Shown: one piece after another, positions 37,974-51,500 of the stretch
Numbering within the stretch: position 1 is the stretch's first letter
Layout: each line of letters starts with the position of its first letter
Assembly: GCF_020184175.1 (NCBI RefSeq)
Contig: NC_065531.1
Coordinates: forward strand, 12,855,213-12,919,212
Direction: 5' to 3'
Source of the DNA: Aphis gossypii
Lineage: Eukaryota > Arthropoda > Insecta > Hemiptera > Aphididae
DNA length: 64,000 nucleotides
The notes under the pieces: generated by a model
What the model was told of the DNA's origin: nothing
The model's input: only the letters and a program-made list of their open reading frames with translations
Databases searched by the model: none
Program-made: the position numbers and the translations under genes

Positions 37974-38095
37974 AGCTCGTGACGTGCATATGCATTTTAG
38001 TGTGATGTAAGTATGTAATATTGTAGATACTAGTAATAGTATCTACAATATTACATACTTACATCACACTAAAATGCATATGCACGTCACGAGCT
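37974..38095. repeat. perfect palindrome: two 59-bp arms, 4-bp loop
   Basis: Arms 37974-38032 and 38037-38095 are exact reverse complements, beginning AGCTCGTGACGTGCATATGC and closing on a GTAA loop. No mismatch was found over 59 bp. No target duplication or TIR motif is evident. It would extrude as a cruciform or, if transcribed, fold into a perfect short-hairpin RNA. Confidence 0.93.
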
Positions 38096-38539
38096 AATGT
38101 AATGGGTAAGTGTGTCCAATATTACTGTAACATTTGATTCGGTGTGTATGAACGTTGTCGGGTTCTAGACGCGGTTCATCAAAAGATGTTTGGGTATAAT
38201 GTTGTTATGCGAGTGTGTCCACACACGGGCACGTGCCCCAAATCACTTCACATTGCAATGCATTAAATGGATGATTTACCATTAACTTACAAATACTATA
38301 CAAATAGCCTGAATTAATATTGAATTAAAATAAGTGTGCATTGTACATAAGTATACTTAATAGGTATTTATATCAAATGTAAATATAATTGTATAATATA
38401 TTATTTAATAATAAATAATATTTAATTAACAATAGGTATAATACATTTTTTATTTGTATAATATAAAATCATATTATGATAGTCAAAAAGCATGTTATTT
38501 ATTATACGTACGGTATCACTTATCGACTTTGGATGGAAA

Positions 38540-38694
38540 CAGGGTTGGACTGAAAATTGAATTCGGCCCGAGATAATACTATTAAAACGGCCCTTTTTCC
38601 AAAATTAATACCAACCGAGCACCGGCTATTGAATCAACACTTTCTGCGGCCCCCCGAGTTTTCCTCGGTAACTCGCCGGCCTAGTCCGACCCTG
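38540..38694. mobile_element. hAT-like MITE, 155 bp, with target-site duplication
   Basis: Terminal inverted repeats CAGGGTTGGACT (38540-38551) and AGTCCGACCCTG (38683-38694) match at 11 of 12 positions. The flanking 8-mers GATGGAAA (38532-38539) and GATAGAAA (38695-38702) agree at 7 of 8, as expected for hAT insertion. The interior is GC-rich with GGCCC words, as in the 94-266 element. No coding capacity: the 61-codon frame crossing it is an accident. Confidence 0.85.
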
Positions 38695-38702
38695 GATAGA
38701 AA

Positions 38703-41099
38703 TCACTCGCCATCGATACATTCATCTGCTAAGGTAAATTAATTTATTTTAACAGGTCACGGCATCATTGTTTATAGAGACGACGGTGGGGGGTTATAAA
38801 CTAATTACTTAACACGAAATATGATTCAGGATCATAACTCACCATGTCTAATTATAATTTTTAAAAATTGTAAATACACATTTCTGTAGTGCAATTAAAT
38901 ATTATTCACTGAACTTCTAAAGGTTCGATAAATTTAATATAATAATATATGTATTATGTATACCTATCTAATATTAATACAATATTGTTGTATGATGGAT
39001 TTAGTTACAATGAGGGAAATGTTGTATAATAATATTTGGTCTAAGTAGGTTCTCAAAATAAATCCATTAAGTTGTATTTATTTTTAATTTTATTTTACAA
39101 ACTTTTATTATTTAATATATAATTCTTGCTTAAAACACAATGAGAAAGTAGACTTACGGGTGACCGGTGTACTTGGAAATCCCATTAACATCATCATCAG
39201 ATTATTATTTATTTTTGAAATGCGTTAATAACATTATATTAAGTTTATAAAAAAACTGAGGAAATATACAATACGGCAGTGGTGTATCTACCTAAACAGC
39301 CAATTCAAGACATTGTGTAGTCATAATTTAAAAAATAAAATAAAATAAAATTAACATTATTGTATAACATTATATTGTTAAAAGTGGAAATAAGTTTAGC
39401 GAAAGATTCGAAAACATATTACTATGTTATAGTTAACATATAGTTATCATTTATCAGTTTATCACTTATTAGTAATCACTATTCGCTAATCATACTTTTA
39501 AGAAAGTAAGTCGTATTTCGTATTTCATTCAAACCTACTTACACACCAACCGAAAATCTATGGTTATATTAAAATCATGTTATACATTGAACATTGTTTT
39601 ATTTTGACTTTCGAGTCACTTAAATTTTAATATTCAATAAAAAACAATACAATATATAATATGGGTTATATTATAATAACTATTATTAGTTATATGTTGT
39701 TTTTTTATCGTTCAAAACTGTCCGTATTAAATTTCTAAAAACTATAAAAACATACAATGTATTTTTTTTCCATCCTAAATAGTCATCTAAGTAATAGATA
39801 ATAAAATCACGTTATATTGTTATGCCATTTTATATTGTCATCGATATGGTCGAACATAAAATTTCGTTGCAAATTGAGTTAAGACAAAATAAATTGGATA
39901 TACGTGAAGCATCTAATGGAATCTAATAAAACATATTTTTATGAAATACTTGAATGATATAATATTTTCTAGTTCAATGATATACATACATTGACGTAAC
40001 TAGACCATAAATAATATGCGGGGGGACTTTTAGAGCGGTCAAGTTCTCAGGATTCCCATTTACTAGAATATAATATGTGTAGGTTATCGGGCGGACCCTA
40101 CCGTTTTTATAACATACTATTTTGAAGACCCTGCACATAAAATACGTGTATCATTTGCATGTACATACCTACCTATTGATTTTTTAAAAAATAAATCGAA
40201 ACAAGAGATTCGAGATCATTAAATTAGTTTGTTTTGTTTGTTCTGTTTATCGGAGGAGGTCTGGTATTTGGACGGGCGATTTTGGAAATTTGTTTTTGGC
40301 TATATTTCGTTTTAGTCTTTAGGGATTGACGGAAAAACTTATTAAGTAACTTGTAGGAATGTACCCACTATTATTATAACATGATCATATTAAATAAGTA
40401 ATAATAAAGCTTGCATAAAATATCCGGGACTTCAACTTATTAAAATAAGTTTATCAATCTCTGATTATAGCTCAGCTATCTCGAGAAAGGGAGGGGCGAG
40501 ATCGACGGCATTATCCAAGGCTAATTGCTCAGTTGTAGTAGGTTGGTGTGTTAAAATTGTTTCCTGTATTATATATAGATACACTACAACCTAGGTATAC
40601 TAAATCGCATTAAACTCAATTCAATTTTGGCAACCATTTATATTAAAATTTGCACCTTCCACTACCAACACTAATCAATCATAATTAATATATCTATTAT
40701 ACGATTTGGTTTTATCCGTTGCACTGTTCTGCGGTTATACGTGTATACACGGAAAAAATTTCGGAGTCGCAATGTAAAGTATAAATATTATTCATACAAT
40801 ATATATTAAACATATTATGCGTATAATAAGTAAGCCCAAAACAAAAGTTCTAGGCAGTTTCGTGTGTTCTCGGAAAAGCACTTTTTTTAAAAAAAAAGGA
40901 TGTTTCTCAACCCACCTGGCACTTGTATATAATATCTAGTACATAATACATACACTGTGTGTGTGTGTATATATATGTATATATATATATATACGAGTGT
41001 ATATTAATATAGTTCGACGTGGCACAGCTAAAGATTTTGGAGTAGGGTGTAAGGGTTCTCTGTGGTCCCCGAGTGTATGACTGTGTGCGCATTTATTAT
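38703..41099. other. AT-rich intergenic DNA with two TE-end-like motifs
   Basis: Single ends resembling hAT termini occur at about 39296 (CAGTGGTGTATCTACC) and 39999 (ATTGACGTAACTAGACC followed by a G6 run). Neither has a detectable partner, so they are not called as elements. A GT/TA dinucleotide stretch lies at 40956-41001. Confidence 0.4.
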
Positions 41100-41450
41100 A
41101 TACATATACATCTTCGCTGTGACTCGGAGGATGGGAGGAGGGGAGTATACGGAGAAGGAGAGAGAGAGAGGAGAGGACACGAAAAAGGAGAAAAGAAAAT
41201 CGCGTTGCTGAGCAAAGCGCGGGCGACGGCGGTTATTATAGTGCACGCGGCCCCGGCAGAGACGTCGCCGACGCCTCCGTACGGTGGCTCACCCTGTTGA
41301 CACGACGTTCAACCGTTCTGCGCCGCCACCACCGGTCGCGGGCAATCGAAAGGGTCGTAGCGCGCGTACACCGCGAGTAATCCCCAGTCGGCCAGCAGCA
41401 TTTTAGCAGTAGAACACACTTAACCAGTAGTGTCGGTGCAGCTCTAACAC
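41100..41450. promoter_or_regulatory. CpG-rich island with purine-rich stretch
   Basis: A GA-rich tract (41125-41190, GGAGAAGGAGAGAGAGAGAG) is followed by CpG-dense sequence to about 41440. Frames on both strands are open for about 70 codons but overlap and show no known domain. Promoter-like by composition only. Confidence 0.3.
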
Positions 41451-42182
41451 ACATTCATATATATATATATATTACCTTATATATAATTTTTTTTTCATAA
41501 AAAAAAAAATAAATAAATAATAACAATAATAATTTAGCTGACCTATTTTCATAACTGTTTTCCACAATACATGCTATTAAATATTATATACATCGAGTTC
41601 ATCATGCGATACAATTCACGTGCTTAGCATAAAATCGTTGTCGTGTCTTCTCTCCTATATACGAGGATTACGCGTCGTTTTTAAATTCGTACATAATAAA
41701 AATAACATTCCACGCAAAAAACGATCCGATTAAATACTACAACACAATATTGTTATAAACGCATAATATTATATTAGTATTGTTGTCATTACTATCGTCA
41801 ACGACTCCCGCCTTGTATTGCAATTATACATATTTTTAACCGTATCGTAGATGACATAAATTGTATAGCATTATCTATAAAATTATCGATATAACACATA
41901 TAAATACAAAATATAAACTTAATTACATAATATACAGAATAACTCGATTATAGTGACTCTCATCAATATATAAGTAAATAAGCCACGCGAAAGAAGCTGA
42001 TATAACCGCTACGATAGAACCGTAGGTAAGTAATTTCATAGTTTATTATTTTATTTAGTTTTAGTTTAACTTGTTTACAATATTATTTTTGTTAGTTTGT
42101 CATTATGCACTTGTGATTTATATAATATGTTCATTATATAGATGTATAGTAATGTAATATATAATATAGTAATTGTGTAGAC

Positions 42183-42540
42183 CAAGGGCGTATTTAATTT
42201 TCGTTTGGGAACTTAACCTGCTGGGGGGAGGGGGGGGGGTTGAAAATTAAATTTTCAGTTGCTTACTTTATTTAATAATAACAATGATAAATGTAATACA
42301 TTTTAGTAAAGTTGTACAATTGTTTAAATTTACATTTTTCAGTAACTTCATCTGTACATTTTATCTTTTTTTTTTCTCGGTCACATAGTATAACAAGCCT
42401 AAAATATTTACTATCAATTTAATACATTTATAAAACGGCGTATTAAAATATTTTGTTGTTTTATTTTAAAAATTGTATACGAGTACGGTGTAAAATAGGT
42501 ACAAACAAAAAGTCCAACAATCTCGGTAAATACGCCCCTG
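42183..42540. mobile_element. hAT-like MITE, 358 bp
   Basis: Termini CAAGGGCGTATTTA (42183-42196) and TAAATACGCCCCTG (42527-42540) are inverted repeats matching at 13 of 14. CAGGGGCGTATTTA-type ends are typical of hAT MITEs. The 8-bp flanks GTGTAGAC (42175-42182) and ATGTAGCT (42541-42548) share the central TGTAG (5 of 8). The interior holds a G-rich run (42221-42239) and no ORF. Confidence 0.8.
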
Positions 42541-42548
42541 ATGTAGCT

Positions 42549-45500
42549 GAAACTCGAAATTTTCAGTAAAATAAATGAGTAACAATAAAACGTAAAACGT
42601 TATAGAGACGGATCACACAAACGTTCAGTGGTTGAAAAGCTCGTCTATGCGAGTGATGGACGTTTGATAGATTATAATTTATAACATATATAGACATACC
42701 ATTTGTACTACCGATCCGCTTTGTTGTAGTATAGCCCGCTTGTAAGTAGATGGGTTGTAGGTAAGGGTACTATATACTATATAGTATATAGGTACCTGCC
42801 GAGTCGAATGCTATACACATATTGCGTCAAAACGATGATAATATGAGTAGGTATCTACTATGTATGACGTATTGACGTGTGTCGTGTGAGCGCAAATAAT
42901 ATTATGCATTTAGGTATTTTGACGTGAAGTATTTCGCAAGGATGGGTATATCACCCATACTATACTATATGTATTTTCATTTATCACCATAACACGTAAA
43001 TCCTATATTATTATTAAATAATTACATAATTCCTATAGGTAACCCGCGTTTCTATGCTGTATTGATATTGTATAAGTGCACCGATGTAGTTTTAAGTATT
43101 ACTTTGAACGATTTGATATAAATAAGCCACGTATGGGTGTAGTTGTGCACACAACGTATTTGTTTTAAGTGAATGATTATCGGTATTTTTTTGTCGGCTT
43201 AATTTTTAAAACTTTTAATGTCAGAATACGTACAAATTATAAATTTTCATTATTTAAAAAAAAAAAAAAAGTTTTCCGTACGTTTATCAAACAATAAGTC
43301 GCTTAGAAAATTTGACATGTTATTGTATTATTTTTTACAGATATATTATAGCTTATGATATATGAACATAATATAAATATCAAACAAAAAGGCTACGCCA
43401 AATTCATACCTATGGGGTACATGGGCGTATCCGAGGAGGATTAGGGGTTAGATGTGCTATGGATTTTTATTTATTTTTTTGAATATACCCTATATGAAAG
43501 GCAAAACAATTTTGAAAACTACGTAACAAATTCAAAAAACATAGCTTTTTAAATGATGACATAAAAAGTTACAGTTAATAGTTATTATTGTTATTATTTT
43601 GATTTACTATTATACTACACACGCGTTACAAGATTTTTTAGAAAAGGATTATATTTTTAATCTTTTTATTTAAATTCACAAACATTTCTAGTTATTTCAT
43701 TGTAGGTAATATTTCATATATTATGAATATCATATTGCGGTAATATATGAATGCTAACCTATAGTAACAATATAATAGTTACTTAGTATTTTTTTTTTTT
43801 TTTACTAGTTTTTAGGGTACTTAAATCACACAATCTAATTCATGTAATTTAAGTTCTATCAATGAATTTTCTTTAAAACCCTTGAAACATTTATTTTTTG
43901 TACATATAGGTTAGATGTTTATCCACTGGTCACCCTCACTCCTATACAAAACTTATTTCACTAGATAGATAACTGTGTTGAGTGAGAAAATATGTGCCCC
44001 ATTTCAACATGTCATTTTACAGACAATTAACTTTCAAAAGACATGCGACTAGATTCAACAGATATTGACGAAATATTCAATGTATAATTTCATTTCTAGA
44101 TTGTATCCATATTTGGTTATGAAAAAAAACCATAATATAATTATATTTTGTTCGATTTAATTCACAAATAAATAATAACCGAGTAGAACTGTTAGATCCT
44201 TAGAGGTAACGATTTTTTAATCAAAGCGTTATCTACACTTTAGTACCTATATAGCTAATGAATATTTTAAATAAGTAAATACAATGAATAATGTACGCAA
44301 CTAGATCGTGCATATATGACGTTAAACCGGCTAAATTATATTAAAATTTCGTTGAATATATATTTTATGGATTAAACTACATATTAATATTTAAAGCACA
44401 TACACTTGCAAAATTCATACAATCAAAATTCAACGTTATTTGATTAACGAATTTTTGCATTACATTTCTTCCGTGTTCATAATAACTAAATTTGAAAACT
44501 AAGTATAATAAAATATAACATTATTATTGGAAAATTATGTATTTGATATTAATAATATTACCTAAAAATATTTAACTATAAATATTGTTTTTACTGGTAA
44601 AACTGATATAGATATTGATTTAAGATGATTCATGAACATAATAATACAAATAATGCTATAAATTGTCTTAATCATCGGATAGGTACCTGAATAATTAAAT
44701 TTTAAAACAGCATTATTTAATACTTTAAGATCGAAACTGTTAATGTTAGTTAAAATCGAGCGTGTGTTAAAACTTACAGTGTATAATGTGTTTAATATGG
44801 TACGTACCTATAATCATAAAATTAAAAACACATCACGCGATTGATTTATTTCCATTATACTAATACTAAATACATATAAAATACAATATTATTATTGCGA
44901 ATTGTAAATTGTGATAACGATTTGTTTCATGTTTATATAAGCTATATATAGCTACTGTTTATAATGTTTTATACTATGCCCTAAATCCATCAAACGCGCT
45001 TAGGCGTCAGTCATTTTATTTCTACGCCTTGATCCGTAAATTACTTTTACTTGTTATTTTATGTATTGTTAAAATGAAATTACTTACTAGAGGAGTATAC
45101 CGGACATACATTTTATCTTATCGTAACTAAAACGTCGTCGACATAATGATTCAGTGCAGAATACCCAAAAGCACTTTCTTTAGGTCCGGATCTCATGAAC
45201 ATAAATAAGATTTATATTGTATGTATATAATATGAATATGTGCTGTGTAGCGCAGTATGTACTGAATTATCGATCCGCCTCCGATGACCCTTTAAAAACA
45301 TTTAGCGGAAAATTTTCCTCCGATCCTGTATATGTAGTATAGATTTGATCCACAATCTGTCGAAAGGTGGTTTTACATTATCGTGTGTGTAAATTATTTA
45401 GACGTTTTTACTGGCGAGATTTGCAAACACTCACGTCATCTAGTATGCCACAGTTTTAACGGCGAAATTTTGCATGAACACATCGCCTAATTACAACGCC

Positions 45501-48500
45501 TATAAAATATTTAAATATTACTTATTTATTGTATATAACTTATAGTTATAGTGACATAGTGCAATAAGTTGCATACTGATACTTAAAATAATAAAAAAAA
45601 TTCGAAGTATCCGATTTCATAATATATACACATTATATATTATATTATTATTCATCTATGTTCATACGAATAGTAATGAGTATACTAATTAAAAATGTAT
45701 TAGTTACTTATTATTATGACCTCGCAACAAATACATCACTTCATTTCATTATCGCCATAAAATAAATAGTATAAATATGCGTAGCTACTATTAAAATAAT
45801 TATTAATTAATATTCGTTCATTAACATAATAATATTGTGTTTATTGTGTGTACAACACGTATGTACATATACGCATATATATGCTGATAAAACATCTAAG
45901 AAATATGGAAATATTTGTAATAACAATAGATAAGACTATAATGAGTGTGCAACCTTACAAAATAAAATAATTTGATTAATTGTTGTTTTTGCAAAAATAT
46001 ATAATGTACGACATCTTAACAAATTAGTCATTGCTACAGTTAATTAAAATTTAGAATTTATATTATTAAAAAAATGCACCGTGAGTATTTTTAAAAAAAG
46101 GAAATAGATTTGTGATATTGACTATGAATTTAATTTTACGAATATCGTATACAAAACGGCAGGTCGTATTGATCTATATATTATTTACAGTTACGATACG
46201 TCAAAATACATACATATATTAAATTTAAGAAATGTGCATAATACACAAATATTTTACGACGATGTTAATATATAAGATTTGCTTATTGAAAATATCTGAA
46301 TTTAATAAGTTTAGAAAAGAAATACTGGCCTCCCTCAGAAGTATAAAAATATAAAATGTATAAAACATAATAAAAAACTTAAAAACATAAATATATTGGA
46401 AGTTTTGTGGAGTTTAATAATGATTTTAAAACCATTTTTGTTAACGTCCAGACGGATTCTTTTTTTTTGTAAAATATTTGAATATATTATAAACTCGCAC
46501 GTATTACTTCTCTCGCAACAATGTCATCTAATTTTTGTATTTTCTCTAATTAATTGGTATCATTAAACATTTAAACGATATATTTCTATGAATACTCACG
46601 AAAAGATGACGGTTAGTTTAGGCTATGATTATTACTTCGACTGTATAAAAATAACGCAGTCAATCATGCTATAAATTATAACATTGTGCATCATTGAACC
46701 AAAATAAACAGATTCTGACATTCATTACGATGAGAAAATGACGTTGTTAATGAAATAATGTGTATCTATTGTGATTATAGAAAGTTGTACCGCCTTAGTC
46801 TATACAATACCCAATGGCCAGTTACGATTTGGATCTAGAGAGGTTTAGTTTTTCGACAATGTAAAAGTTTATTGTAAAAAAAAGTAAAATTAATTGAAAC
46901 AATATTAATTATTTAATAATTGTGTACTCTTGTATTATAAGTTATTATATTTTAGCTTAGTAATGTAGTTGCTTTTTATATTTAATTAATCATTTATTAA
47001 CCTGTAGGTACATGATTAACTTTAATATTAATGAAATATAATTATTATCTAATTTACAATACCATAATAATTATTTGAGATTATGAAATTCTATGGATCG
47101 TCAGGAATGTATACTTACTTTACAATGATGGATTTGTTTTAGACGTTTTAGTTGAGTAATAAGTATACTATATTTCAAAATTTGTATTAGTATTATTGGG
47201 TGGAACTGTGAACAAAACAGTTGTACAAAAGTACTATTTTGAATAACTCTACGTAGATGGGAAGTTTGACGCAGAAATATTTTGACCTTTTTTATGGTAG
47301 TTAAAAAATACTCTGAGTTGGTTGGATAAAAATAAATTCGTCGACGTAAATACCTTATATTTAATTACTCTTTAAAAAGCTAAGTATTATAACATTTTTA
47401 AAAAAATGTAGCTGAACAGTCAATATTTATACCCCACAGTAAAACCTAATAATCTTTTCATCATAAGTATTTAAAATAATCAATACATATAGTCTCTATA
47501 TCTATAATATTATCGTGTTATACGTTAAAAAGCATTTTGTATAATAGTAGTTATAATGTCAAAAAGTACTGTTTGCATATTATTTTAAAACTCATTCTAA
47601 AAACGTAGGTATAGAACTACGTTCATATGATTTGGGTGTGATCTAAACTATTCTATCTAAAGTTTAGGCAGATTGAAGACTCTCCACATCCAAAAAGTAA
47701 ATAAATATAGAGGCTAGCTATACTCCTATTTTCAATCGGAATAAAAATTACAATGTTTCGGAACTGATAGAATTACAAAACAAATCGTTTTATACATATT
47801 ATGTGTTCGGAACGAGAGGGTTCGTACTTGTGCGAATTAGTGTTTTGAAATTGTATTATTGTGTTTGTGCTATTTTTCAAGAGAACTGTTACGGGTCAAG
47901 TACAAATGAGCTGCCAATAATTGTTTCGTATGGAATACACGCTCAATAGATCGTTGAAATTGGAATACACATCTTAATGTTGAATACATATCTCATCTTT
48001 ATATATTACGATATGCGTTATACCTAGATAGTATCGTATTTCGGCAGTCTTGAATTAGTGAAAACTGTTAATTTTTTTGTGGTTTACAAAAAAAAAATAA
48101 ATACAGTATAACATGAAATTTGTTTTAAGTCTTCACAACCATTGAAGCTTGATTATTAATAATACGCTTTGGACGTTAATAAAATATTTGTTTAACCAAT
48201 TTTAATTTTAATAACATTGTATTCGTCTTAAAATCAAACAAGATATCTAAAACAATAATTACAATATAAAATAAAACTTGCAGTAAATTTTCCACTACAG
48301 AGAATAGTGTATAAATCAGTGTTTTGGATGTATTAATCAATTTTGTAAATAAACTACTACACATTCCTCACTCATATAACGTGACACACACAAGTTTCTG
48401 CAAATTTCTGCGTGGTGCGTTAAAACTAGTCGAATCCAAGGGGTAACATACGAATGTTTAAATTTACGTTTATTGTAATATTATAGTTGTCAAACATTCA

Positions 48501-51500
48501 TCTAAAAAATAAAAGTAAGAAAAATATATTGTAACAGTGTTATTGTGAGTTGTGACCCAAAAACATTGTAGAATACGTTATTTACATTTGATTCGTACGC
48601 AGAGGATTTTTTTTGATAAATTCGAATTAAGAATTAATTTTCCAGTGTATTAAATATATATATACTTTCTAGTGCTTCGAAAACTCAAAAAGTTTCTAAT
48701 TTCTATGTAACAAATTTATTTTAGTGGAAAATTGAAAACAAATGGTACTTTAAATTGATCGTTTTACAAAAATTCTCGATTGCTTAATAGAAAATAAAGA
48801 AAAATGTTAATAAATACAAACGAGTTTTCGTTTTTAAATACAAATTGATTTCTTTTGGCTAATCAAGATATTTTTTGAAAATAAATTGCTGCACGAAAAG
48901 ATAAATTCAGAATCATTATAGAATACTCTCAAGTACAAGTACATTATTGACAATTAATTTAGGTTATATAATATTATTATTGGAAAATATATTTAATAAT
49001 ATAGAATTCAAGTTGTTACTATCATTACATTTTAAAACGTCAAAATTGAATTCATTGATTACCTAACTATTTTGCAAAAGTATACTTCGTAGTTTTATTT
49101 ACTCTGTTATTATATATTGTGAGTGTTTAAATATGTATTTTTATATATGTATAATGTATATACAAACTGTTTCGTATAAACGAAAAAAATGTGTATTTAT
49201 TTGTATGCATTATATTCATGTCGTTCGTTCGAGTGCCATATTTTTAAATAAATTATATGAATTCGAGACATTATATTTTGACGAATACAATGACTATTGA
49301 ATTCATGATTTCATGATTTACTCACCTAAATATTGTGGTATTGCGTAGTAGTGACTCCCTTTTATCCTGGTTTTCCTGTGCTGTTTATATTTAATATTTT
49401 ATGCATAGAGTTTCGTGTTTCGGTTGAAATTGTTTTTATCCTATATATAGTATATACAGATTGCTTGTGTGTATTTTACATTTATACTTGTCGATAAAAT
49501 ACATGCACAGCAATCTAATGAGAAGCTTCAAACATTTATAGAAAGACAACTAAAAAAATGTAAAACGCGTATTTATTGCTTAAAATTGTCTAAATATATT
49601 GAAAATTGTGTTGTGCTTATAAACTTAACCCATACAGTATTAAAAATGATATGTAGAAATTATATAAAATAATTTATTTTAATGTCTTAAGCTTTGAGCC
49701 GATGTTAAATCATGATGTTTATTTATACATACCGGTGTACAATTGTTGTAAATTATTATAGGTTTTGTAGGTATGCTTTATTTGTTTCTGTTAAATTATA
49801 GTAGTACAATAAAAATCATAATACGGTTTATTTTTTATACACAATAGTACAATACTAAGTATTTTTAAATCAATATTTTTCTAGCTCATAATAGACTAAC
49901 ATTCAAAATCGTATTCAATGTAACGAATTTAGCTTTTAACACTTTTGATATTTTTATTTGTATTATGGAAATATTTCGTACAAATTTGATTAAATTATGT
50001 TGGGTTATTATGTATTCGTAGTTGTTTTTATTCGTTATAATATTATTTATTTTTCCATAAAATCGCGGTCATTGACGTCGTGTTTCGAGTATTATTATTT
50101 AAATAAAATGTAAATATTACAATGAACTATCATAACATAATATCATATCATAATGATATAATATGAAAAATAGTAATATGATAATATGTGCTATAAGTAT
50201 AAAATATAAAACTATACTGCTTTCCTTGTAATTAATGATTATTGATTCGTATAGTAAAATACGAATTTAAATAATTGCACGGATATTAGATAACAGTCGA
50301 TATAATCTAACAATTTATTTTTTAGATTGAATTGACCGTTATTCATTATTTATGCAATTACTTAAAATTTCTAATATTCTAAAATTTGTTTTTAAAATAT
50401 TATGCATTGTCACCTTGAAAAATTATAATGGTTATAGTCATAAATCATAAATCATAAATATCAAGTATTGAGGGTTTTATTGTACATTGTATAAACGATA
50501 GACGTAAGACACAATCAACGAGAGAAATGAATACAAAAGAAAATGTGTAAACGCCCATTTTTCGTTTTTGACAAAACTACAAAACTGCGTGTTTGTACTA
50601 TATAAACTGTGGATGGACTGTACTAGTGGTTTGATGGTAGAGGGGATGGATGTCTTAATATTTGAAAGCAATGATAAATTATTGTATTCGAAAAATATGG
50701 TTTTGCGAGTAGAGTTCGAATTACTGAAAACGGGGTTAGTTAAAACAAGTGATAAGCTGTAATGAGCAATTTCCGATATCATATTTATCGATTTTTAATT
50801 TTTTTATAAAATAATTTTAAGATAATGCTAAGTTTAATAGTAAGTATATATTATATATAATATTTATAACTACACTTCTATGCACCTCTTAGGTAATTGA
50901 ATATAAATGAACAGCTTATGGCGGTATTATTGTACGCATATACAGAACTATAATAACGTAAAGCTGATGGAACTGTGTTCATAAGTTCATTAATTTTCGT
51001 AATTCATCAGTTTAAGTTTCCATTTAGCTTTTGGGTTTTAACTACATCTTTTGGATTTAAGCCAAAGGTTTATGAAAATACGCACGTTGCATGTCATATT
51101 TTTAACGTATTAAATTATAGTTCTAAACGTTTTTACGCCTTGATATAAAATAACCATTTATCTACATCTTTTTAAATCTGCCCGCGTTGTACAACATCTT
51201 GTTTTGTGTGACACCTATAAAAAATTATTTTTGACTTACTAACCATCTATATGAATCCATTATTAAAATATATTTAGTGTGTTTTTATAATAATTAATAT
51301 TGAGAATGATTTAACGGGTTTCTAGTGGTGTTGAATGTACCTATATACGGATACCGGAAATTTATTTTCGTTTTTAAAACAAACGATTACGGTTTACGAT
51401 TTTCTCAAACGATATCAACATTGAAAAGTCTGAAAGAACTACTGTTAATGAAGATTGGCTAGTTATTGCGCAATATACCAATTATAGTATCTATAGTCAA

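Noticed and set aside
39296..40040. hAT-like ends at 39296 and 39999 as one element
   Set aside because: Both are in the same orientation and do not pair as inverted repeats.
43424..43500. hAT-like end CATGGGCGTATCCGAGG as a transposon
   Set aside because: No matching inverted terminus or target duplication could be found within the next kilobase.
50477..50782. 101-codon minus frame and 64-codon plus frame antisense to it
   Set aside because: Both are open over the same AT-rich DNA, neither is recognised, and no splice or promoter context singles one out.
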